A stretch of 64,000 bases of DNA from SZUA-545 sp050297855 (lineage in GTDB: Bacteria; Campylobacterota; Campylobacteria; Campylobacterales; SZUA-545), in the NCBI GenBank assembly GCA_050297855.1, contig JBNKTC010000020.1, positions 62,001 through 126,000 of the forward strand, read 5' to 3'. The notes under the pieces are model-generated. The model saw only the letters and a list, made by a program, of their open reading frames with translations, was not told where the DNA came from and did not search any database. This document shows positions 52,951 to 63,167 of this stretch, one piece after another (positions within the stretch are counted from its first letter, which is position 1; every line of letters starts with the position of its first letter). The position numbers and the translations under genes were made by a program.

Positions 52951-54017
52951 TTTGATTCACTGCCTTTTACATAACTGCCCAGCCACTTGACCTCTTTGGC
53001 GTGGCGCGTCAGGACCTCCTGGACCTTTTCGTCGTCGAAATGTCCGTCAAAATCGATATAGAACCAGGAGCTGAAGTCGTCATCCTCCATGGAGGGGCGC
53101 GACTCGATCTTGACCAGGTTGATCCCCTGGTCGTTAAACTGGTTCAGGAAATGGACCAGGCTGCCCGGCTTGTTCTCCAGCTTCGCCAGGATCGTCGTCT
53201 TGTCATCGCTGCTCTGCTGGTTTTTAAAGTCGCTCAGGATAATAAAGCGCGTCTTGTTCGTATGGACGTCCTCGATGTTCTCAAAGAGTGTCGGGAGGTT
53301 ATAGAGCTTGGCTGCGATATGGGAACAGATCGCCGCGCTCTCAGGGTCTTTTGCCGCCATCTTGGCCGCCTTGGCCGTCGACTCGACGGGGATCCGTTCG
53401 ATCTCTTCGAGGCCGTGTTCGATCAGGAAATTTCTACACTGTCCGAAGCCCTTGTCCTTGGAGTAGATCCGCTTGATATCGGTCAGCTTCTCGCTCTGGG
53501 AACCGAAGGAGAGGTGGATCGGGATCGTCAGCTCCGCCACGATCTTCATCTCCGACTCGCCCAGGTAGTCCAGCGTCTCACCTACGATACCGTCGCGGCT
53601 GTTCTCGATAGGGACGACGCCGTATTTGGCGCGCCCGGCTTCCAGACTCTTGAAGACCGCACGGATGGAGTTCATCGGAAGGTAGTCGCTCATGGCACCG
53701 AAACGGCTCTCGGCCGCCTGGTGGGTAAAGCTCCCCTCCGGTCCGAGATAGGCCACCTTCTCGGGGAGTTCGAGGTTTCGGGATACGGCAAAGATCTCCA
53801 GGTAGATCGCTTCGATCCCGGACTTGGTGATCAACCCCTTGTTCATGGAACTTAGGCGGTCGATGATCTCCACTTCCCGCTCGGGACGGTAGATCGCACC
53901 GCCGCTTTTGTTTTTAAATTCGCCGACGGCCTTGACGATCTCCATCCGTTCGTTCAGGAGATCGAGCATCTTGTTATCAATGGCGTCGATCTGGTCTCTG
54001 AGCTTCTTTAAATCCAT
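52947..54017 (-). CDS. pheA: bifunctional chorismate mutase/prephenate dehydratase
   Basis: A 356-residue enzyme of phenylalanine synthesis: chorismate mutase domain (1-85, LRDQIDAIDNKMLDLLNERM), prephenate dehydratase (~90-265, AYLGPEGSFTHQAA, VPIENSRDGIVGETLD) and a C-terminal ACT domain with LVKIESRPS, the site of phenylalanine feedback. It lies between lysA and hisC. Confidence 0.95.
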   Translation of the reverse strand: MDLKKLRDQIDAIDNKMLDLLNERMEIVKAVGEFKNKSGGAIYRPEREVEIIDRLSSMNKGLITKSGIEAIYLEIFAVSRNLELPEKVAYLGPEGSFTHQAAESRFGAMSDYLPMNSIRAVFKSLEAGRAKYGVVPIENSRDGIVGETLDYLGESEMKIVAELTIPIHLSFGSQSEKLTDIKRIYSKDKGFGQCRNFLIEHGLEEIERIPVESTAKAAKMAAKDPESAAICSHIAAKLYNLPTLFENIEDVHTNKTRFIILSDFKNQQSSDDKTTILAKLENKPGSLVHFLNQFNDQGINLVKIESRPSMEDDDFSSWFYIDFDGHFDDEKVQEVLTRHAKEVKWLGSYVKGSESK

Positions 54018-54026
54018 AGGCTTCTC

Positions 54027-55232
54027 TTATTGTAAAAATTCTTCTTCGAGGGCGATAATATCCTCAAAACTCTCCCGTCTCCGGATGAGGCGGGCTTTCC
54101 CCTCCTCCACGGCCACTTCTGCGGCCCGGCCGCGGGTATTGTAGTTACTGCTCATAACAAAGCCGTAGGCCCCGCTGCTGTGGACGACCAGGAGGTCGTC
54201 ATGCTGTGTCTCGGGGAGGTCGATATCCTTGGCCAGGAAGTCCCCGCTCTCACAGACAGGCCCGACGACATCGACGCGGGTGCCTTCGGCACCCTCTTTG
54301 CCCAGCACCTCGACCTTGTGGTAGGCGTTGTACAGGGAGGGGCGGAGCAGGTCGTTCATCGCCCCGTCGACGATGACGAAGCGTTTGCTCTCGCTCTGCT
54401 TCTCATAGAGCACCTTGGTGACAAAGTGCCCGCCGTTTGCCGTCATAAACCGCCCCGGTTCGCAGACGATCGTCACATCCAGGCCCGCCAGTGTCGAAAG
54501 GACCGCCTGGGCGTAGTCATACGGTTCGATAAGGGATTCGTCGTCGTACTTGACTCCCAGTCCGCCGCCGACATCGAAAAACTTGATCTCGATATTCACC
54601 TTCTCCAGGCTCCGCACAAGATCCGCCACGATCTGGCTCGATTCTCTAATCGGCTCCAGGTCGGTCAGCTGGCTTCCGATATGGAAGTGGATGCCGACGG
54701 GGTTGAGGCTTGCCGAGTTGTGGGCATGGAGGTACAGTTTTTTGGCCTCGTCCAGGGAGACGCCGAACTTATTCTCCGACAGGCCCGTGGAGATGTAAGG
54801 GTGGGTCTTGGGGTCGATATTGGGGTTTACCCGCAGGCTGATACGCGCTTCGCGTCCCAGCTCCGCTGCGATCGCCTCGACACGCTTCAGCTCCCCTTCA
54901 CTCTCGACATTGATAAAGAGGATATCCGACTCGATCGCCTCTTTAAGCTCATCGTCCCGTTTTCCCACGCCGCTGAAGATGATCTTGTAGGGTTTGATCC
55001 CCGCTTTAAGGGCACGGCGCACTTCGCCGATGGAGACGCAGTCCGCGCCGCTGCCCAGGTCCCCGAAGTTTTTGATGACGGAGAGGTTGGAGTTGGCTTT
55101 GACCGCATAGGCCAGCAGGGATTTCCGTCCCCCGAACGCCTCTTTCAGTTTGGTATACTGCCCTTTAAAATGGTCAAAATCGTACACATAAAGCGGTGTG
55201 CCGAACTCGTTTGCCAATGCTCTGAAATCCAC
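54027..55232 (-). CDS. lysA: diaminopimelate decarboxylase
   Basis: A 401-residue PLP enzyme for the last step of lysine synthesis. Seen: YAVKANSN (Schiff-base lysine), FDVGGGLGVKY, CEPGR and the C-terminal VCESGDFLAKD with the catalytic cysteine. It is the first gene of the long leftward operon to dxs. A T-rich leader with a TATACG-like box precedes it. Confidence 0.96.
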   Translation of the reverse strand: MDFRALANEFGTPLYVYDFDHFKGQYTKLKEAFGGRKSLLAYAVKANSNLSVIKNFGDLGSGADCVSIGEVRRALKAGIKPYKIIFSGVGKRDDELKEAIESDILFINVESEGELKRVEAIAAELGREARISLRVNPNIDPKTHPYISTGLSENKFGVSLDEAKKLYLHAHNSASLNPVGIHFHIGSQLTDLEPIRESSQIVADLVRSLEKVNIEIKFFDVGGGLGVKYDDESLIEPYDYAQAVLSTLAGLDVTIVCEPGRFMTANGGHFVTKVLYEKQSESKRFVIVDGAMNDLLRPSLYNAYHKVEVLGKEGAEGTRVDVVGPVCESGDFLAKDIDLPETQHDDLLVVHSSGAYGFVMSSNYNTRGRAAEVAVEEGKARLIRRRESFEDIIALEEEFLQ

Positions 55233-55267
55233 TGAATTCCCTTATCGTATAATTTTTTTTAATAGAA

Positions 55268-55289
55268 AAGGCCCCTCGTCTTAGGCCTT
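55268..55289 (-). terminator. terminator of the LptF/G-type permease gene
   Basis: On the minus strand AAGGCC ... GGCCTT forms a 6-bp stem with a 10-base loop, followed by TTTTCTATT. It lies between the permease stop and lysA. Read rightward a long T run also follows, but no rightward gene ends here. Confidence 0.55.
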
Positions 55290-55380
55290 GTTCCCAGTTT
55301 TTTTTTACAGGATAAAACTATAATTTATAAGGATTTTATCCAAATATTACTTTTGAATCTATGACTTGGCAGAGGTGCGT

Positions 55381-56439
55381 TTATGAAAATTTCCGGTAGA
55401 AGAAAAGGGCGATCGATACCAGCAGCAAAAAGGGCGCTACAACAGCCAGCCAGACGTTGACCGTACCGTTTTGCGCCAGGGTCGCCATGGCGAAGAGGAA
55501 GCCCCACAGCACCAGGGTCGTAAAGATCGCCCCCGAGGAGAAGAGTGCCACGTTAAAGAAGCGGCTGCTTATGGGGACGAAAAAGAAGATGATCACGACA
55601 AGCAGCGGTGCGAAAAACGGGATCGTGACGGTGGTCACCATGGCACTGACGATCCGGTCGATATTGACCTCCTGCTTTTTAAGGATCATGATCGCATCCA
55701 GGCCGTCGAGCAGCGAATAGCTCGTCTTCCCTTCATACACTTTTCCCAGGATATTGGGCTCGAATCCTTCGAGCATGTCGTAGGTCTCGAAGGTCTCTTT
55801 GGTCAACCCCTCCGCCTGCATACCCGAGACCGTAGGCTTGGTGATGATCTCCCCTTCGTACAGACGCCAGCGGTTGTCCGTAAAGTAGGCACTTTCGCTC
55901 GTGATGACACGTTTTAGCCCTTCGTTATCATCCACCTCGAAGATCCGCAGACCCATGGCGCTCTTTTGAAGCGGGAAAAGGCGCTGCATATAGATGTAGT
56001 TGTTGTCGTACTTGACGAAGACGTGGTTGGTGACAGTGACGAAATATTTATCCTGTTTAATAGCCAGGGCACGCTGGTCGAAATAGGCAAAGGGAGTCGC
56101 GTGGGCGGCGACGTAGACAAAGGAGATAAGCAGGGCGATCCAGATAAAGGGGCGGATCACCTCTTTTTTGCTCACCCCCAGGGCGTAGATGATCACCAGT
56201 TCGTTGGCCCGGATCAGGTGGATCTTGGCTGCGACCATGGCAAAGATAAGCGAGAGGGGGAGGTTGATCTTCATCGCGGTCCCGAACATGTACATCACGT
56301 ACAGAAGCTCGAGGTTGGCAGAATCGGGCAGCTTGGAGGAGGAGCCGATAAAATCGATCCCCACATAAAAGAGCTGCAACGCCGTAAAGATGATCAGGAT
56401 ATATTTAAAATAGAGTTTTGAAAGGTAACCGTATAACAT
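55381..56439 (-). CDS. LptF/LptG-family LPS export permease
   Basis: A 352-residue YjgP/YjgQ-family protein with three N-terminal membrane segments, a periplasmic beta-jellyroll-like middle (~130-260) and three C-terminal membrane segments. With LptB (11.5 kb) it would form the inner-membrane LPS extractor. LptF and LptG are hard to tell apart by eye; the second permease is not in the window. A TATAAT (minus strand, near 56477) lies upstream, overlapping the gap to pth. Confidence 0.88.
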   Translation of the reverse strand: MLYGYLSKLYFKYILIIFTALQLFYVGIDFIGSSSKLPDSANLELLYVMYMFGTAMKINLPLSLIFAMVAAKIHLIRANELVIIYALGVSKKEVIRPFIWIALLISFVYVAAHATPFAYFDQRALAIKQDKYFVTVTNHVFVKYDNNYIYMQRLFPLQKSAMGLRIFEVDDNEGLKRVITSESAYFTDNRWRLYEGEIITKPTVSGMQAEGLTKETFETYDMLEGFEPNILGKVYEGKTSYSLLDGLDAIMILKKQEVNIDRIVSAMVTTVTIPFFAPLLVVIIFFFVPISSRFFNVALFSSGAIFTTLVLWGFLFAMATLAQNGTVNVWLAVVAPFLLLVSIALFFYRKFS

Positions 56440-56493
56440 CCGCTTCTGTTCTGCCCCGCTTTAAAAAGTGGTGCTATTATATTCTAATACGGT

Positions 56494-57045
56494 TTAGAGC
56501 TGTTTTTGGGAGTGTTTGGAGGCCACGGCATCTACGGGGTTTTCGCATAGCAGCAGGGCTGCTTTGGCTGCCTGGGCGATCCAGGCGTCCAGCTTCTCTT
56601 TCTCATCCCCGCTAAAATCGTCCAGGACGTAATCGGCCACCATACTCTTGTGTTCGGGTTTGCCGATCCCCATACGTACGCGGACATAGTCGTTTCCGAT
56701 CAATCCGTCGATCGATTTGAGGCCGTTGTGGCCGCCGTTTCCGCCCCCTCTTTTATAACGCAGCGCCCCGAACGGGAGGTCCAGTTCGTCATGGATGACG
56801 ATGACGTCGTCGATCTTGTAAAACTGCTTGACAGCCAATACGCTTTTTCCGCTGAGATTCATATAGGTGGAGGGTTTGAGGAGATAGATATCCCCGGATT
56901 TGAAACAGTCACCCTGGAAGGATGATTTGGAGACGGAGGTGGCCCCAAGCTCACCGACGAGGTAGTCGATGACCATGAAGCCGATGTTGTGGCGGTTTGC
57001 TTCGTAAGATTTCCCGGGGTTACCGAGTCCTACGATGAGCGTCAT
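56494..57045 (-). CDS. pth: peptidyl-tRNA hydrolase
   Basis: A 183-residue enzyme that frees tRNAs from dropped-off peptidyl-tRNA. Motifs: VGLGNPGKSYEANRHNIGFMV (catalytic His in RHNIG), LLKPSTYMNLSGKSV, VIHDELDLPFG and GGNGGHNGLKS. It overlaps rplY by one base, the common rplY-pth arrangement. Confidence 0.96.
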   Translation of the reverse strand: MTLIVGLGNPGKSYEANRHNIGFMVIDYLVGELGATSVSKSSFQGDCFKSGDIYLLKPSTYMNLSGKSVLAVKQFYKIDDVIVIHDELDLPFGALRYKRGGGNGGHNGLKSIDGLIGNDYVRVRMGIGKPEHKSMVADYVLDDFSGDEKEKLDAWIAQAAKAALLLCENPVDAVASKHSQKQL

Positions 57046-57581
57046 TACTTCGCTTTGATACAGCTAAGAACCGCTACTCTGCCTTCTGTGACGATTTTAA
57101 CACCTTCAGGTGCTGTCATGTCACGGACAAGGATGTTGTTACCGACGTCCAGGTCGTTAACGTCCAGGTCGAAGGAGTTAGGAAGGTTGGAAGGTTTACA
57201 CTTCACTTTTACACGACGTACGTTTGTAACCAGAACCCCTTTGTTTTTCAGACCGACCGGTGTACCGACGGGTTTGACGGGAATCAGGAAAGTCGCTTCT
57301 TTATCCGCGCTCAGGTCACGCAGGTCAACGTGGAGCAGATCGGATGTTACCGGGTGCTTTTGGTACTCCTGGATTACAACAGGAATCTGCTTGTCACCGA
57401 CTTTTACGTCGAACTTCAGTGTATCTTTGTTTCTAGCATACTTGATGAATTCGTTCTTTTTGAACGCGGCATTGATATTGCCGGCTTCACCGCCGTAGAT
57501 GTTAGCAATTAGATAACCATCCCTTTTCAGCTGTTTAGTAACCTGCTTTTCGGTACTCTCTCTAATGATGCCTTCTAGCAT
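57045..57581 (-). CDS. rplY: 50S ribosomal protein L25 (Ctc form)
   Basis: A 178-residue long-form L25 with the N-terminal 5S rRNA-binding domain ([40 protein letters not shown]) and the C-terminal TL5/Ctc domain ([12 protein letters not shown]). Heads the rplY-pth pair. Confidence 0.95.
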   Translation of the reverse strand: MLEGIIRESTEKQVTKQLKRDGYLIANIYGGEAGNINAAFKKNEFIKYARNKDTLKFDVKVGDKQIPVVIQEYQKHPVTSDLLHVDLRDLSADKEATFLIPVKPVGTPVGLKNKGVLVTNVRRVKVKCKPSNLPNSFDLDVNDLDVGNNILVRDMTAPEGVKIVTEGRVAVLSCIKAK

Positions 57582-57666
57582 TGCATGTCCTTAAATGAAT
57601 TTAAAAACCGCAATTATACCGAGATTTGATTAAACCCGGCTAAAATATTAAGAATAGATTAATCTC

Positions 57667-58830
57667 TCACCCATCCCGTTTGAGGGCGATGACCGCTTCG
57701 GTTTCACCCCGGTCGCCGCTGCCGGTATTCATCGAACCGATCCCTTTGATCTTCAGCTTGAGGTTGTCCGGACTGGTGGCGTTGGCAAGCGCCTCCGCCT
57801 CATCGATACTCCCGGCATGGTAAAGATCGTACAGGGCCTGGTCGAAGGTCTGGGTGCCGTAGATGCTTTTGCCGTCTTCGAGGGCCATCTTCAGTTCGTC
57901 GTCCCGCCCTTTACGGATCAGCTCCGCGACCCGCTCGCTTTTTAACAGGATCTCCAGGGCCGCCTCCCGGCTGCCGCTTTGGGTATTGACAAGCCGCTGG
58001 GAGACCACCCCCTGCAGGACGGATGCGAGCATCAGGCGGATACGGTTCTGCTCGGCCGTGGGAAACATCCCGACGACCCGGTTGATCGTCTCTGTGGTAT
58101 CGGTCGTATGGAGGGTTCCCAGCACCAGGTGCCCCGTCTCCGCGGCGTGAAGGGCGATCTCCATGCTCTCCAGGTCCCGCATCTCCCCGATCAGGATCAC
58201 ATCGGGGTCCTCCCGCAGCGCCCCCTTCAGCGCCGAAGCGAAATCGAGGGCATCCTCCCCGATACTGCGCTGGTTGATAATGGCGTTTTTGTCCTGGTGG
58301 ATAAACTCGATGGGGTCTTCGATCGTGATGATGTGACGGTTGTGGCGTTCGTTGATGGCATTGATCATAGCGGCCAGGGTCGTCGACTTCCCGCTGCCCG
58401 TCGCCCCCGTGACCAGTACGATCCCGCGCCGCATGTCGGCCAGCTTCTCCAGCGCCTGCGGCATATTCAGATCGGCAAAACGGGGGATCTTCGTCGGGAT
58501 CACCCGGAACACCGCCGAGACCCCGTCTTTTTGGAAAAACATGTTGCCTCGGAAACGGTAATCGGCATCGAGGTGAAACGTAAAGTCGGCCTGCTTGTCG
58601 GCCACCAGTTCGGCAAAACGCCCCCGCAGCATCTCCTTGGCCAGGGTGATCATATCCGCCTTGGCAAACAGCGATTCGTCGAGGGTGACGATCTCGCCGC
58701 GTACCCGCGCGCGGACCGTCCCCCCCGCTTTGAGATGGAGATCGCTGCCGCCCCGGTCGATGAGCGCTCTGAGGTACCCTTTGACCCGTTCGGTGTGTTC
58801 AAAGGTGAGCTCCCCGACGTTAACGGCCAT
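57667..58830 (-). CDS. pilT: PilT/PilU-family twitching ATPase
   Basis: A 387-residue retraction-type ATPase: N-terminal PAS-like domain starting YLRALIDRGGSDLHLKAGG, Walker A GATGSGKSTT, ITIEDPIEFIH, Walker B VILIGEMRDLESM and HLVLGTLHTTD. PilT retracts type IV pili, which in transformable bacteria also pull in DNA, in line with comEC here; no pilin gene lies in the window. The C-terminus (VAELIRKGRDDEL) lacks the PilT AIRNLIRE form, so PilU is possible. Start ATG 58830, preceded by GGGAGAGGGGG; an open frame further upstream overlaps tal. Confidence 0.87.
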   Translation of the reverse strand: MAVNVGELTFEHTERVKGYLRALIDRGGSDLHLKAGGTVRARVRGEIVTLDESLFAKADMITLAKEMLRGRFAELVADKQADFTFHLDADYRFRGNMFFQKDGVSAVFRVIPTKIPRFADLNMPQALEKLADMRRGIVLVTGATGSGKSTTLAAMINAINERHNRHIITIEDPIEFIHQDKNAIINQRSIGEDALDFASALKGALREDPDVILIGEMRDLESMEIALHAAETGHLVLGTLHTTDTTETINRVVGMFPTAEQNRIRLMLASVLQGVVSQRLVNTQSGSREAALEILLKSERVAELIRKGRDDELKMALEDGKSIYGTQTFDQALYDLYHAGSIDEAEALANATSPDNLKLKIKGIGSMNTGSGDRGETEAVIALKRDG

Positions 58831-58843
58831 CCCCCTCTCCCGG

Positions 58844-59815
58844 CTAGGCTTCCAGCGCCTTGATGATCGCTTTGAAGGCGTCCTTAAACTGCAGCAGCCC
58901 GTCTTCCAGCAGTTCGTCACAGACGCCCTGGAAGTTGATGCCCCGGTCGTTGAGCACCATAAAGAACTGGTCGATCTTCGCATCGTCCCGCGGCAGGACC
59001 GGCGTCTTCTCACCGTTGGCGACAAAGGCATCGATCGTCTCGATGGGAGCGGTGTTGATGGCGTTGGCCCCGATCAGCTCATCTACGTAGTAGCTGGGTG
59101 CATAGTACGGGCTCTTGACTCCCGTACTGGCAAAGAGGGTCTTGACATCTTTCTGGCCCGCTTTTTCGACCATGTTGTAGATCTTGGAGGCGTTGAGCAC
59201 GCCCGCCATCCCCTTAAGATCGTCGGGCAGCCGCTCGTCCAGCAGGCGGTCAAAGCGGCTGATAAAGACACTGATGACCAGTTTCGTCCCGGCAGGCGCA
59301 TTGGCTGCTTTGTACGCGTCCATGATCTTTTTCGCCTGGGTGTAGGAGAAGACCAGGGTCGCGTTGACGTGGATCCCCTTGGAAAGGAGCGTGCGCATCG
59401 CTTCGTACCCCGCGTTGGTCGCCGGGACCTTGATCATGACGTTGGCGCGGTCGATCGCTGTGTAGAGGGAGACCCCCTCCTCGATCGTCGCCGCCGTGTC
59501 GTCGCAGAAGAAAGGGTCGACCTCGATACTGACAAAACCGTCGTCCCCTTTGTCGTAAAGCGGTTTCAGGATATCCGCCGCGGTCTGGATGTCGCTGATG
59601 GCCAGGGCTTCGTACAGTGCCTTCCCCTTGAGACCCAGCTCCTTTTTCTGCGCTTCGTACGCCTGGGAGTTCAAAAAGGCGTTTTTAAAGATCGCCGGAT
59701 TGCTCGTCGCCCCGTTGACAACGCCTGCGTCGATCAGCTCTTTGAATTTGCTCTTTAGAAAATCGCGTTCGATAAAGTCCGCCCAGAGTGAAAAATTAAT
59801 ATCATTTAAATACAT
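58844..59815 (-). CDS. tal: transaldolase
   Basis: A 323-residue enzyme of the non-oxidative pentose phosphate pathway. Seen: GATSNPAIF near the N-terminus, the Schiff-base lysine in NVMIKVPAT, and VNATLVFS. The family type is that of actinobacterial/cyanobacterial TAL rather than E. coli TalB. It precedes pilT by 13 bases on the same strand. Confidence 0.93.
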   Translation of the reverse strand: MYLNDINFSLWADFIERDFLKSKFKELIDAGVVNGATSNPAIFKNAFLNSQAYEAQKKELGLKGKALYEALAISDIQTAADILKPLYDKGDDGFVSIEVDPFFCDDTAATIEEGVSLYTAIDRANVMIKVPATNAGYEAMRTLLSKGIHVNATLVFSYTQAKKIMDAYKAANAPAGTKLVISVFISRFDRLLDERLPDDLKGMAGVLNASKIYNMVEKAGQKDVKTLFASTGVKSPYYAPSYYVDELIGANAINTAPIETIDAFVANGEKTPVLPRDDAKIDQFFMVLNDRGINFQGVCDELLEDGLLQFKDAFKAIIKALEA

Positions 59816-59839
59816 CGTATCCTCGTTTATTATTGAAGT

Positions 59840-60709
59840 TTAGTGGCCCCAGTTCAGTTTGTCGCTGATGACGGTGAAGAAGTTCCGATCCTTGTGGTGG
59901 ATCATCTTCGCCCCCGATTCGGACATGCTGATCTTGACCTCGTCATGGGAATTTAGCGTAAAGCTGTCCTGTCCGTCAAGGAGGGCCATACAGTCATCAT
60001 CGTCCACGCTCAGCCGGATATCGAAATGGACCGGCAAAACCAGCGGGCGCTGTGTCAGGGAGTGGGGACAGATCGGCGTAAAGATAAAGTTCTTTGCATA
60101 GGGAAAGACGATGGGACCGCCCGCGGAGAGGTTGTATCCCGTCGCCCCCGTCGGGGTGGAGATGATCAGCCCGTCGCCATAGTAGTTGTTGATCAGCACT
60201 CCGTCGATGTAGAGCTTGATGTGGACCATCTTCGCCTTTTTGTGCCGGATGACCAGGTCGTTGATAACGCGGAACTGCCCCTTGTACCCCGAAAGCAGCG
60301 CCTCGATCTCCATCACCATGCGCAGGTCGATGCGGTAGTCTTCATTAAAGATCGCCTCGATGGCATCGGTGATCTCGTCCGACTTATAATCGGTCAGGAA
60401 GCCGAGTTTGCCCATGTTGACCCCCATGATCGGCTTTTGATAATCGATGCTGCGCCGGGTAGCGGAGATGAGCGTCCCGTCCCCGCCGATGGAGATGATA
60501 ATATCACTCTGTTTGCACATCTCGTAAAAGTCCACACCCTGGACGCCGATCATCTTGGCGGACTTCTTGTCCAGCAGGACTTTGATGTTTTTGGAAGCTA
60601 AAAATTTTTTAAAATCTAAAAAGTACTCTTTCAGCTGCGGAGACTCGGGCCGAAGCACCACGCCGACTGTTTCGAGCTTCTCGATTTTTTCATTTGTATT
60701 CATCTGCAT
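59840..60709 (-). CDS. nadK: NAD kinase
   Basis: A 289-residue kinase that makes NADP from NAD. It has the phosphate motif SIGGDGTLI, the NMGKLGFLTDY segment and the TPTGATGYNLSAGGPIV motif (usually TPTGSTAYSLSAGG). Two ATG codons, 60709 and 60703, are both possible; I chose the first. An open frame further upstream runs into the aspS leader. It is divergent from aspS. Confidence 0.94.
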   Translation of the reverse strand: MQMNTNEKIEKLETVGVVLRPESPQLKEYFLDFKKFLASKNIKVLLDKKSAKMIGVQGVDFYEMCKQSDIIISIGGDGTLISATRRSIDYQKPIMGVNMGKLGFLTDYKSDEITDAIEAIFNEDYRIDLRMVMEIEALLSGYKGQFRVINDLVIRHKKAKMVHIKLYIDGVLINNYYGDGLIISTPTGATGYNLSAGGPIVFPYAKNFIFTPICPHSLTQRPLVLPVHFDIRLSVDDDDCMALLDGQDSFTLNSHDEVKISMSESGAKMIHHKDRNFFTVISDKLNWGH

Positions 60710-60809
60710 AGGGGGGATTTTACCATTAAGGAAGTTAAAATAGGTTAGAATCCGCGAAAAACTTTTGAGTGTCCCCTGTCTTTCGGGGGATTGAGTCGAA
60801 GGACGCATA

Positions 60810-62573
60810 TTGAGAACACACTACTGTACAGAGCTAAGCAAAGACCAGATCGGCCAGAGTGTCACCGTCGCCGGATGGTCCAACAACCACCGCGACCACG
60901 GCGGGGTCATCTTTATCGACCTGCGGGATAAAAGCGGCCTGCTCCAGGTCGTCTGCGACCCAACCGAAAACGAAGCGGTCCACAAGATCGCCACGGAAGT
61001 ACGGGACGAGTTCGTCCTGATCGTCAAGGGGACGATCCGTGCCAGGGGTGAAGGGCTGGAAAACCCCAAACTCAAAACCGGTGCCATCGAGCTGGTAGCC
61101 GACGAACTGATCATCGAGAACAAGAGCGAGACACCGCCGTTTGTCATCGGCGACAGCCATGTCCATGAAGACCTGCGGCTCAAATACCGCTACCTCGACC
61201 TGCGGACTGAAAAATCCTTCAATATCTTCCAACTCCGTTCCAAGGTGAACGTGGCACTGCGTAACAACCTGGACAAACAGGGCTTCCTGGATGTGGAGAC
61301 GCCCATCATCACCAAACCGACACCCGAAGGTGCGCGGGATTATCTTGTTCCAAGCCGTGTCCACCCCGGCGAATTCTACGCTCTGCCCCAATCCCCGCAG
61401 CTCTTTAAACAGCTGCTGATGGTCTCCGGTTTCGACCGCTACTTCCAGGTAGCGCGATGTTTCCGTGACGAAGACCTCCGAAGCGACCGCCAGCCGGAAT
61501 TTACCCAGGTGGACCTCGAAATGAGTTTCTGCGACCAGGAAGATGTCATCAAGGTCGTCGAAGATATGATGATCGACGCCTTTAAAGCGGGAGGCTTTGA
61601 CATCAAGCCTCCGTTTAACCGGATGAAACACGTCGATGCCATGGAGAAATACGGCTCGGACAAACCCGATATGCGGTACGACCTGGAGATGGTCGAAGTC
61701 GCCGATATCTTCGCCAAGTCCTCCAACGAGATCTTCTCCTCCATTGCATCCAAACCCCACATCAACCGGGTCAAAGCGCTGCGCGTACCGGGTGGTGACA
61801 CCGCCTTTACACGGAAAAACTTCAAAGAACTCGAAGACTTCGTCCGCAAATTCGGTGCCGGCGGCCTGGGCTACTTCCAGGTCCGTGAAGGCGAAGGCCT
61901 GAAGGGTCCGCTGGTCAAGTTCTTCGAAGAAGCAGATCTGAAAGAGCTCCAGGAGCGCTGCGGTCTTGAAAACGGCGACGTCGTCTTCTTCGGAGCGGGT
62001 GACAAGGCAACGGTCCTTGACTACATGGGACGTCTGCGAATCGAGATCGCCAACCGCCTGAACCTCATCGACCACGACCGCTTCGAGTTCCTCTGGGTCG
62101 TCGACTTCCCGATGTTCGAGATCGAAGAGGGCCGTGTCAAGGCCAACCACCACCCCTTCACAATGCCAAAAGACCTGGACAAGGAGAAGATCGAGGATAT
62201 CGAATCCATCGCCTACGACCTGGTACTCAACGGCTACGAACTGGGCGGGGGAAGTATCCGTATCCACAAACAGGAAGTCCAGGAAGAGGTCTTCAAACTG
62301 CTGGGGATCGACGAAGAGGAGCAGAAAGACAAATTCGGCTTCCTCCTCGATGCCCTCAAGTTCGGTGCACCGCCCCACGGCGGCTTCGCTCTGGGGCTTG
62401 ACCGCCTTATCATGCTGATGACCAAAAGCCACAGCATCCGGGACGTCATCGCGTTCCCCAAAACCCAAAAAGCACAGTGCCTGCTCACCCAGGCACCGGG
62501 CGACGCCGACAGCCAGCAGCTTAAAGAGCTGGGTCTGCGTATCCGGACCACATCACAAAACAAGGGAGAATAA
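60810..62573 (+). CDS. aspS: aspartyl-tRNA synthetase
   Basis: A 587-residue class II synthetase with the N-terminal OB-fold ([23 protein letters not shown]), motif 2 ([22 protein letters not shown]), the GAD insert and motif 3 ([13 protein letters not shown]). In bacteria lacking AsnRS this type is often non-discriminating and works with GatCAB. Start TTG 60810, with AAGGA upstream; a small TCCCC/GGGGA hairpin (60772-60790) lies in the leader. Confidence 0.96.
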   Translation: MRTHYCTELSKDQIGQSVTVAGWSNNHRDHGGVIFIDLRDKSGLLQVVCDPTENEAVHKIATEVRDEFVLIVKGTIRARGEGLENPKLKTGAIELVADELIIENKSETPPFVIGDSHVHEDLRLKYRYLDLRTEKSFNIFQLRSKVNVALRNNLDKQGFLDVETPIITKPTPEGARDYLVPSRVHPGEFYALPQSPQLFKQLLMVSGFDRYFQVARCFRDEDLRSDRQPEFTQVDLEMSFCDQEDVIKVVEDMMIDAFKAGGFDIKPPFNRMKHVDAMEKYGSDKPDMRYDLEMVEVADIFAKSSNEIFSSIASKPHINRVKALRVPGGDTAFTRKNFKELEDFVRKFGAGGLGYFQVREGEGLKGPLVKFFEEADLKELQERCGLENGDVVFFGAGDKATVLDYMGRLRIEIANRLNLIDHDRFEFLWVVDFPMFEIEEGRVKANHHPFTMPKDLDKEKIEDIESIAYDLVLNGYELGGGSIRIHKQEVQEEVFKLLGIDEEEQKDKFGFLLDALKFGAPPHGGFALGLDRLIMLMTKSHSIRDVIAFPKTQKAQCLLTQAPGDADSQQLKELGLRIRTTSQNKGE

Positions 62574-62579
62574 CGAACC

Positions 62580-63152
62580 ATGTCAAAAAAACTATTTCTA
62601 ATCATCGGAGCGCCGGGGAGCGGTAAGACGACCGACGCCCAGCTGATCGCCGAAAAGCACGATCACGTCACCCACTACTCTACGGGTGATATGTTCCGTG
62701 CCGAAGTGGCCAGCGGCAGCGAAAGAGGGAAAGAGATCGATTCGTACATCTCCAAAGGGAACCTCGTTCCTATCAACATCGTTATCGAAACGATTGTCGG
62801 TGCGATCAAAAAAGCGCCGACGGATGTCGTTATCATCGACGGATATCCACGAAGCGACGAGCAGATGGTCGAACTGGACAAGTACCTGGCGGGGGAAGAT
62901 TCAGTGACACTGGTCAACGTCATCGAAGTCGTTGTCAGCGAAGAGGTTGCCAAAGACCGTGTACTTGGACGTGCCAGAGGCGCGGACGACAATGCGGAAG
63001 TATTCAACAACCGGATGAAAGTCTACACGGAGCCCCTGGCAGGTATCCAGGCGTTCTACACGGACAAAGGACTGCTGCACAAGATCGACGGTGAAAGAGG
63101 CATCGAAGAGATTGTCAACGATATGGATGCCTTCATCCAATCCAAACTATAA
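62580..63152 (+). CDS. adk: adenylate kinase
   Basis: A 190-residue kinase: Walker A GAPGSGKTT, HYSTGDMFR, the VIIDGYPRSDEQM segment and the lid arginines in GRARGADD. The lid is short and has no zinc cysteines. It follows aspS after 6 bases. Confidence 0.95.
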   Translation: MSKKLFLIIGAPGSGKTTDAQLIAEKHDHVTHYSTGDMFRAEVASGSERGKEIDSYISKGNLVPINIVIETIVGAIKKAPTDVVIIDGYPRSDEQMVELDKYLAGEDSVTLVNVIEVVVSEEVAKDRVLGRARGADDNAEVFNNRMKVYTEPLAGIQAFYTDKGLLHKIDGERGIEEIVNDMDAFIQSKL

Positions 63153-63167
63153 GTAAGGGGCGAAACA

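Noticed and set aside
57667..59031. Longer N-terminus for PilT reaching into tal
   Set aside because: The extra residues are basic, cysteine-rich shadow sequence of tal; ATG 58830 has a strong ribosome-binding site and starts the family domain.
60834..62468. A 544-residue minus-strand open frame opposite aspS
   Set aside because: Antisense shadow of aspS, whose class II motifs are clear. The antisense product shows no known motif.
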